Positions 57,151 to 64,000 of a DNA stretch of 64,000 nt are shown one piece after another. Location of the stretch: NCBI GenBank assembly GCA_015680685.1, contig MNCI01027315.1, forward strand, positions 236,921 through 300,920, read 5' to 3'. The DNA is from Gnetum montanum. Lineage: Eukaryota > Streptophyta > Gnetopsida > Gnetales > Gnetaceae. Position 1 is the first letter of the stretch. Each line of letters starts with the position of its first letter. The notes beneath the pieces were generated by a model. It saw only the letters and a program-made list of their open reading frames with translations, searched no databases and was not told the origin of the DNA. Both the position numbers and the translations under genes were made by a program.

Positions 57151-59998
57151 ATGGCACCCAAACCAAGGCACCTAAGGGGTGCAGGATCATCACAACCAGG
57201 AGACAAGCACCCACACATGGGAAGGGGATGAGGTGTGCAATAATCAAAGCATGCGGAGGGCTCTTATGTAACTAGTCCCCTCCACGAAGGTCCTAATGTG
57301 GAATATTTCCATTAGATTCCCAAAGAGGAGATTCCCAGCGAGAAATTGCAAGGGGATGAGACTCCAGGAATAACACCACGGCTTGACGTCACCCTGACCC
57401 AAGCCTATCTTGATGCTATCAAGCCAAGCGAGGTGCAATGAATGGTCCTCCAAGAGCTAAAATTTGGACCATTCCTCAAGAATGCACCAGAAGATGTGAG
57501 GCTGCAACTACAAAGTTCTCCTATGTGGCCAATCATCACATCCAATGGTGAGTGGTACTTAGAAGAGACTTATCTCTTCTAGACGAATCGGCAACCAGGG
57601 TCTAGAGTAAGAATCAAAGACATTTATGTCTCTTACTCTTCTAAGGCAATAGCGTAAGCTATGGGGTTGCCTGAGACTAGAGCAGATGTGGTGGAGATTC
57701 CAAAATAAGCCGACCCAGAGGTAAAGGCGGAATGGACCAAACGGTGCTATGGAAGGAATTCAGCTCTTTGACCATAGCAGAGAGGGTGTACTCAAAAATC
57801 ACGTCTTACCACTTAAACCCAATGGTAAGACCCAAGAAAATCATAGCCTTCTCCACTCGTGTGTGTGCCGCCTTGAGTGAAAAATTCCCAATGAGTCTTC
57901 CACAGCTATTATTCTTGGAGATTGAAAAGAGGTTCGCTGAAAGCGAACATGGAAGAAGAGCTCTCCCCTTTCCTTGCCTAATCTAGAAGTTGTGCAAACA
58001 GGCAAGGATAGCACGGTACTCCAATGATATAATCTGGCATGCCCCAATTGCCTCTTAACGAGAAATGATGAAAGATAAAACTCTTGCCACCACACAGAAA
58101 GAGGAGAAGTAGCAACAACCTCCACCACCTGAGCAAGCAACAAGGTCGGGTTCACAAACCATTGCAGAACATATCCACATAATCCAAAAAATGCTCTTGA
58201 GCCAACAAGAGTAATCAGGTAGAATTGGTAGAGGGGAAGACCCTTCAGTCTATCACCCTGCAATGAGCCACCTAGAGCAAGTGGCTCGATCAGTCAACTT
58301 TCTAGAAAGAGCAGGGCCGATGTTCTCTACCGCTTCAACACAAGTGCCAGCCAAAAACAGATCCAAGCATCCGAGAGGTAACAGTATCAACCCAACAGTT
58401 ATTTCCTAAAATTTTAGGGAATGCTGCTACCTTCTTGATATGCTTGGAAGATGGTGAATGGGTGACAGTCTTGGTGATGCAGCACCAGGGATAGGAGGTT
58501 GCGGCCAAAGTGGTTACTGATACAATTTCTACAGTTCTCAATGCATCGGCGATGCCTGTACCAGATGTGCATTGGCTTCAAGATGTACAGACGTTCATCG
58601 AAACTTCACGTAGCAGGCTGGATGTAGCCCAACATGAAGAACTATTGGACCGACTAGTGAGAACCGAGCAACCGCTTCCAGATGTCTTTGATCTTCTGAA
58701 TAACATCACTACAACCCAGTCAGAGCTACTATCGGTAAGAGGTAAGAGCCTCATTTTGGAAGGGCAACTTGAAACTACTCAAGCCACTTGTCAACGCTTG
58801 GCAACAGAAGTGGCCCAATTAAGAGCCCAACTTGCTGATCCAGCTCTCCTCAACTATGAAATCACCAGAGATGAAGCTTTTCAACAACTTTAGCTCAAAC
58901 TTCAAATAGTTGAGGATGAGCAAGAGTCAGCGATCTTTGATCTATCCTTGGCAGATGTTCAAGCATATAGTTTAAACAAGGACTTGATGGAGGTTCTCCA
59001 GGAGAACGTTAGGTTGACCATGGAGGTTCATCACCTATGTAATGTTGGCATGGAAAATGAGCACATGAAAACTTTTATCCACCAACAGCAGGAAGAGCTA
59101 GCTAGGGTGAATGCTGACGTAAGACGGTTGGCAACCGAGAACCGAAATCTATCCATGGAGGAGGTTTGGGCCTTGCAAAAAAAAATTTGCTATTGAAATC
59201 GCAACTTGGAAAAACGAAGCCCTGAAATTTGAAAGAATCAAGAATCATTACAGGGACCAAGTGGGGTTGCAAAAGGAAGTTAATGAAAAGCATATTCAAG
59301 TTGCAAAAGCTAAAGTGAACCAAGTGCTCTAGCAGCTCCGAGAGGGAGGCGATGTATGGCAACCTATCTTTGATGGGTTGAATGCCTATAATCAAGTTGA
59401 TATCTGCCTCAAGGAGCTACAGATCGAAGAAATGATAGAATATATGGAGCTTGCCAACCTTCGTTATGAAAACTTGGCCATGCTCACAGCTAAGAGACTG
59501 CAGTCGAAATTGGAGAAACAAGTGGCCACCTCATATTCCTTATACGAGGTCAAGTTCTAGTTGCACAAAGCAACAAAGAAGAAATTAGAAATAGCCAACA
59601 CGGAACTCGAGGTCCTCTGCATGAGCTTTGAAGGACAACATGCGATCATGGAGAACTTGGCCCGATGGATGAATGACTACCAACAGCTGCAAGCATCAAT
59701 CCAAGCGTTCAACATCGAATGAAAGCAATTCACAACCTGGTTTATCAACCTGAAAGAACTCTTTCTTGCATTGCCATGCCCTTGGGAAGTTCCAACTCCA
59801 ACACATATTGGCGAAGCTACCTAGACAGTGAACAATATCAAAATCAAAGAGGAAAAAATGAGGGCTCTCCTGGAGGCTTTTCGGTTACCTCCAGAAGTCA
59901 CAGCTGCTATGGGATAGCCATCATTCTTGCCAGTGCTGCTGCATGGGCCAGAGGCTAGTGAAGGTCCGTTGGAACCACCGCCCTGAGGGACGGTGTGA
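57151..59998 (+). pseudogene. Element 2 third ORF (env position): transposon-protein-like domain plus coiled coil
   Basis: Begins MAPKPRHLRGAGSSQPGDKH. The first third includes ITPRLDVTLTQAYLDAIKPS and VRLQLQSSPMWPIITSNGEW. The plant-transposon-protein-like part covers about 57700-58000 (EFSSLTIAERVYSKITSYHL; RALPFPCLI). The C-terminal coiled coil covers about 58510-59560 (ILEGQLETTQATCQRLATEV; NENRNLS-like heptads). The end matches element 1 (PLEPP...GTV, TGA 59996-59998). About 940 codons, versus about 870 in element 1. No membrane segment or signal peptide, so I do not call it an envelope protein. Broken by stops and frame changes, but the 58510-58893 and 58948-59196 stretches are open. 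Confidence 0.78.
58510..58893 (+). pseudogene. Open coiled-coil segment of element 2 third ORF
   Basis: 127 codons without a stop, collinear with 18709-18275 of element 1. It contains LDRLVRTEQPLPDVFDLLNN and Leu/Gln/Glu heptads. Strong retention of the heptad pattern in two independently decayed copies suggests it was under protein-level constraint while active. Confidence 0.7.
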
Positions 59999-60207
59999 TC
60001 TTCTTCGATAATTTTTGCATCCTTCTTTACGACAGAGATTCAAGGACTAGCAAGGTGTTCAATTTTGTCTCTGAACACCACCATTTTTGTAACTTGTCCT
60101 TCTCTAGAACTCGGGCACTTGGTAAAATCAATGTTGTGTCATGTGTGTTGTAAATAAAAGTCCATACCTTCCAAATTATAAGAGGAACTCAAGGACAAGT
60201 TTTTACT

Positions 60208-60221
60208 CAGTCGTGGAGGTA
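60208..60221 (+). promoter_or_regulatory. Element 2 polypurine tract
   Basis: CAGTCGTGGAGGTA abuts the 3' LTR. One change from element 1. Confidence 0.85.
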
Positions 60222-61140
60222 TGATGAAGTGTTAGTTGGCCGCTGCATCTACTAGGCCACATATATGAGACCTTGTATATGCGGCTGCGTCGACGTGGCC
60301 CCGTCGAAGCAACCTCGTTGATGCATCCTTCCATGTGTCGACGTGGCCCCATTTACGCGGTGCCTTTTTTAGCCTATAAATAAGAGGGCCTTCCGCCTTA
60401 TTGAGGTACCTTTTTGTTAGTTGTAGCGAAGCTCTTGCAGTTTGTTCCCACAGCAGATAGAATATTTTCCAAGTGCCCACAGTAGGTGTAAGAAAAGTGA
60501 TCAACTCTTTATTCGAGCGTTGATGTATCTGAGCCCATTGGCGTGACGACAATAAAGAAGAACTCTTCAAGCATTCCTTGCAACATTTGGACTTAGCCAT
60601 CTTATGCATTCAATAGTTTAATATGTTTATGCTTTGATAATTACTTAAGTTTCTGTTATTGTTATCTTAATCGCTATCGTTCATTCATAGTTTGTAAAGG
60701 TCATAAGTACGACCATCTCGAACGTATACCCAACACTTGGTAAACCCAGTGATGCTTAATGTCTAGTAACCCAGTAGTGGTTAGGGGATGCTCATAACAT
60801 GATCAGAAGATGGGGATCAGATACTTATGCTAGGAATAGCTAGAATACAAGTTAGGATAATTATAGATTAGACAATAGTTTATTCCTTACTTTTCATACC
60901 TTAATTAGCCGCCAAAAGATAAGTAAAAAGCTATAAAAATCAGTTGCCTCAATCTTACTTAACCATCACACTAGAACGTCACAAGTGAGATTGGGAATAC
61001 AACAATCATTCTAACCCAAGGTTTTGCTAAGTTAGGGTTTGATGTATGTTAAGTGCTTATAGTCTATGGAATTCGACTGAGTCGCGTGTGAACGCCCGTG
61101 ATTCGTATAGTTGGGCGTAGGGGTACCTAGCTGCTCATCA
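60222..61140 (+). repeat. Element 2 3' LTR
   Basis: 919 bp. TATA box CTATAAATAA at 60373-60382. Compared with the 5' LTR it has a longer block of GTCGACGTGGCCCCGTCGA-type motifs upstream of the TATA, so the U3 motif array varies in copy number between the two LTRs of one element. Confidence 0.94.
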
Positions 61141-61145
61141 GCAGT

Positions 61146-61581
61146 TTAGGGTGAAGTTAAAATGTTATTGAATTTTTATGACAAGCATATTTTCTTTCTA
61201 GATGGTTTATATTTTCTTTATAATATATTTCAAAAGAGATAATATCTCTCATGTATCTAGTTATTCTTTCTTATATTTCAAAGGAACTTTAAGGTCAAAA
61301 TAATTTATAATATGGTTCTAGGAAAAGAAATTTCTCACTATCATTAGTATTTTGCTTAAGCCAAATGATACTCATTTGAGATGATTATCTATAAGGAATT
61401 TCTGTTAGAGCTTACTACTCCACAACCATTGGTAATTAAATGAAGTCTTGATTTTTTTTTTGTTGTAATGTGAAAAGCTAAAATGATATTCTTTGTTTGT
61501 TAATCATTTGCTTTTAACTCATAGAATGGTAATTAAATAGTGAAGTACATTAAAATTTTCAATGTTAAGCTTGAGGGATGA
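61146..61581 (+). mobile_element. Element 5 interior end, copy B
   Basis: Continues from 49932 after the target duplication and matches 29540-29984. Ends in the polypurine tract AAGCTTGAGGGATGA before the LTR. Confidence 0.75.
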
Positions 61582-62391
61582 TGTTAAGAATTTGATATGT
61601 TCTATCAAGTTTAACATTTAAAATAAGCTCTATATTGGGTGACATCCTAAACTCATGTTTACATTGTCATAATGAGGTTTGTTATTTCACATTTAATAAT
61701 TAGTTATTTCTCTAACTACTTTTTAATATGTTATTGACCAATTATTATATCTATTTCTCTAATCAACATGATGGTTTTTTCATAACTATATATACTTGTT
61801 CAAGACATGTACATTAAATATATTAGGGATTGACTAGTTACTTGGCTAAACGTCTTTGAATATATTTTTTGTCTTCCAGTTTACACACAATGTATTATAA
61901 TCAATACCATGATTTCTAAAACTTCATGATGTTATCAAACATTAGTATTTTTATATTAATTTACATTAACATGGGTTTTTATTTATTCTTTCTTATATTT
62001 CAAAGGAACTTTAAGGTCAAAATAATTTATAATATGGTTCTAGGAAAAGAAATTTCTCACTGTCATTAGTATTTTGCTTAAGCCAAATGATACTCATTTG
62101 AGATGATTATCTATAAGGAATTTCTGTTAGAGCTTACTACTCCATAACCATTGGTAATTAAATGAAGTCTTGATTTTTTTTTTGTTGTAATGTGAAAAGC
62201 TAAAATGATATTCTTTGTTTGTTAATCATTTACTTTTAACTCATAGAATGGTAATTAAATAGTGAAGTACATTAAAATTTTCAATGTTAAGCTTGAGGGA
62301 TGATGTTAAGAATTTGATATGTTCTATCAAGTTTAACATTTAAAATAAGCTCTATATTGGGTGACATCCTAAACTCATGTTTACATTGTCA
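61265..62391 (+). repeat. Tandem duplication, about 722-bp unit
   Basis: 61265 onward (TTCTTTCTTATATTTCAAAG) is repeated from 61987 with only occasional single-base differences by eye (for example CTATCATT versus CTGTCATT). The second copy is cut by the gap at 62392-62517 and resumes at 62518 in sequence equal to about 61944. Confidence 0.85.
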
Positions 62392-62609
62392 NNNNNNNNN
62401 NNNNNNNNNNNNNNNNNNNNNNNNNNNNNNNNNNNNNNNNNNNNNNNNNNNNNNNNNNNNNNNNNNNNNNNNNNNNNNNNNNNNNNNNNNNNNNNNNNNN
62501 NNNNNNNNNNNNNNNNNCAAACATTAATATTTTTATATTAATTTACATTAACATGGGTTTTTATTTATTCCCTTGGACCTTGTGACCTTCTTGATCACAA
62601 AACTTAATA
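61582..62609 (+). repeat. Element 5 LTR, copy B, with tandem duplication and gap
   Basis: Begins TGTTAAGAATTTGATATG and ends ...AAACTTAATA at 62609. Within it, sequence from 61265 onward (interior end plus LTR) is repeated starting at 61987, and the second copy runs into the N gap. The LTR therefore appears about twice. The right flank is the same LINE position as in copy A. Confidence 0.75.
62392..62517. other. Assembly gap (126 N)
   Basis: Run of N. From the duplicated unit, about 270 bases are expected here, so the N count is probably not the true length. Confidence 0.95.
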
Positions 62610-64000
62610 AAGCATTTATATCCAATGATTAGGAAAGGTCATTTTCTATAGCACAGCTCTCATGTAGCTTTAATTGATTATATCATATACTTTTTAAATA
62701 TCAAGCTTTAATGCAACCCTGGGCTCTTTTTGCAAATAAGTTAAATAAATAATCTCTTGCACTAGAAGCACTTGATTTAAGATCTATCTCCCTTGTACAA
62801 AAATAGCTTATTCTTTAGTAATGAAAGGAGGTGCCATCTTTTGTAATTAAAGCATTATAAATGTTGAAAAAATTTCATAGAAAGAAGTACACAAGCTGAT
62901 AAGCTAATAATCTTTATAATCAATATCATCATTTTTATAGTAAAACCATCCAAGTACATTCCATTTTGATTTGATCCTCCCAGTTCCTCAAAATTCAAAT
63001 ATAAAATTATAAATATCCTTTTGAATAATCTTCCAAAAATGTTTATAAAAACCAAATGAAAAACCATCCATAATTCAAGATTTTTAGAAATCCATGAAGA
63101 AAACCATTGTTTGCATTTCCTTTATAGTAGGAGATTAGTTGAACAATAGGATATCCTCATGTGATAAATAATGATCAATGCTTAGTATAATTTTCTCCAT
63201 ATCTTGCTTATGTGAAGTGTGATTTAAATTAAAAAATATTTATAAAATTGAATAATAATTGCTATAATACCGATCACTTCATGTACTAAGTCTTCATTCT
63301 TATTTCATAAGGTTGATATGCTATTTCCCTTATGTTGTAGTGAAGCATGCATATGAGAAAATATGGAACCCTCATTCCCAAAAGTAATCTAGTTTATTTG
63401 AGATCTTTGCCACCAATTTATCTTTCTTGATGTTGAATGTCATAATATTCTTGAAGATAGTTCATCTCTATTTCTGACCACTTGTATGTCCAACCTTTCT
63501 CATACAAATGTATTTGGGCTTCTTGAATATTTTACAAATACTCATGTTTTATTTGCTTTCAATTTGAAGGATTAAGTTGCTTCTAAGTAAGGATATCTTG
63601 TCTCAATATGTGGAATTTTTGCAAAACCCTGCATTGAACAGTACCTTGCATAGTAAAATAGCATTATTGTTTTGTAATCTTATGCATATTTGGAAAGCCA
63701 TTATAGTTTTATTCTTTTTAAAAATAGGATTTAGTCGTTGTAATTATTCTATCCAAAAGGGTAGAGGCCAATGATTAGAAGAGGTCCCAGTTAGTCTTTC
63801 AGGTTTTGCACATGGAAATAAATTAAGCCAACTATCATCATAATGCAATCTAACTTGCTATAAATATAATCTTTATCTACCTTATGTTTATCCAAGTATA
63901 CTCATCTTGAAACTATAGAAGATCCATAAAACCTAAGCAATAAATTACAATTACAAAAATGCCATTACCTACATTCTAAATTCTTTCATCCTCAATTTTC
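62610..64000 (-). mobile_element. LINE (L1-type) ORF2 RT and endonuclease part, copy B
   Basis: Collinear with 30369-31770. Minus-strand RT segments corresponding to the FVEGRQILD, DGF..F..HF and KIIQKD regions can be followed through frame changes. It continues past the window end. The junction with the element 5 LTR is at the same LINE base as in copy A. Confidence 0.82.

Larger units (their letters stand above)
49933..61140 (+). mobile_element. Element 2: Athila/Tat-type Ty3/gypsy retrotransposon
   Basis: An 11.2-kb element with LTRs 49933-50837 and 60222-61140 and a perfect 5-bp target duplication GCAGT (49928-49932 and 61141-61145). Same gene order as element 1 and clearly the same family. 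It lacks about 2.06 kb at position 56696 relative to element 1 (integrase C-terminus and spacer). All ORFs carry stops. Confidence 0.95.

Overview
This is a nuclear window from a large, repeat-rich seed-plant genome. AT-rich sequence, a plant ERA-like GTPase gene with introns, and layers of nested plant-type LTR retrotransposons and LINEs support this. A gymnosperm is plausible from the density and age of the elements, but that is an inference. The single N at 42109 and the N run at 62392-62517 point to a draft assembly. I found no intact protein-coding gene. Nearly everything recognisable is a decayed mobile element.

Layout. Positions 1-7500 are the least repetitive part. They hold a LINE remnant (785-1415, minus) and the 3' half of an ERA-related GTPase gene (exons within 2054-4944) that carries at least three lesions and reads as a pseudogene. 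Three exact short tandem duplications follow (6121-7280). From 7.7 kb to about 32 kb (copy A), and again from 46.05 kb to the window end (copy B), there is a large duplicated block. It consists of an unassigned repeat, a minus-strand LINE, and an old LTR element ('element 5') sitting inside the LINE. Copy A carries two nested insertions: a small LTR element with AGACGTCT-rich LTRs (9972-13796, inside LTR1 of element 5) and a 13.0-kb minus-strand Ty3/gypsy element of the Athila/Tat type ('element 1', 16152-29192). Copy B carries a related 11.2-kb plus-strand element ('element 2', 49933-61140) at a different site, with a perfect 5-bp target duplication. Between the two copies lie a LINE 5' region, a 43-bp minisatellite, a Ty1/copia remnant, a SINE-like unit, a chromovirus-type Ty3 remnant, a plus-strand Ty3 pol remnant, and two facing partial Athila-like elements ('3a' and '3b') joined near a single N.

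How the parts work together. Elements 1 and 2 have the order LTR, tRNA-Asp-type primer site, gag, protease, RT/RNase H, integrase, a third ORF, polypurine tract, LTR. The third ORF lies in the position of an env-like gene. It has an N-terminal region resembling the 'putative plant transposon protein' domain and a long coiled coil. In both elements a TATA box preceded by the same palindromic motifs as the LTR U3 lies about 430-440 bp upstream of its ATG, and the ATG directly follows a splice-acceptor-like sequence. That conserved internal promoter/acceptor arrangement is the most interesting signal here. A second is that three element families each carry their own palindrome array (GTATAC, GATATC, GACGTC cores) in the LTR. 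All elements are coding-dead, with many in-frame stops and frameshifts.
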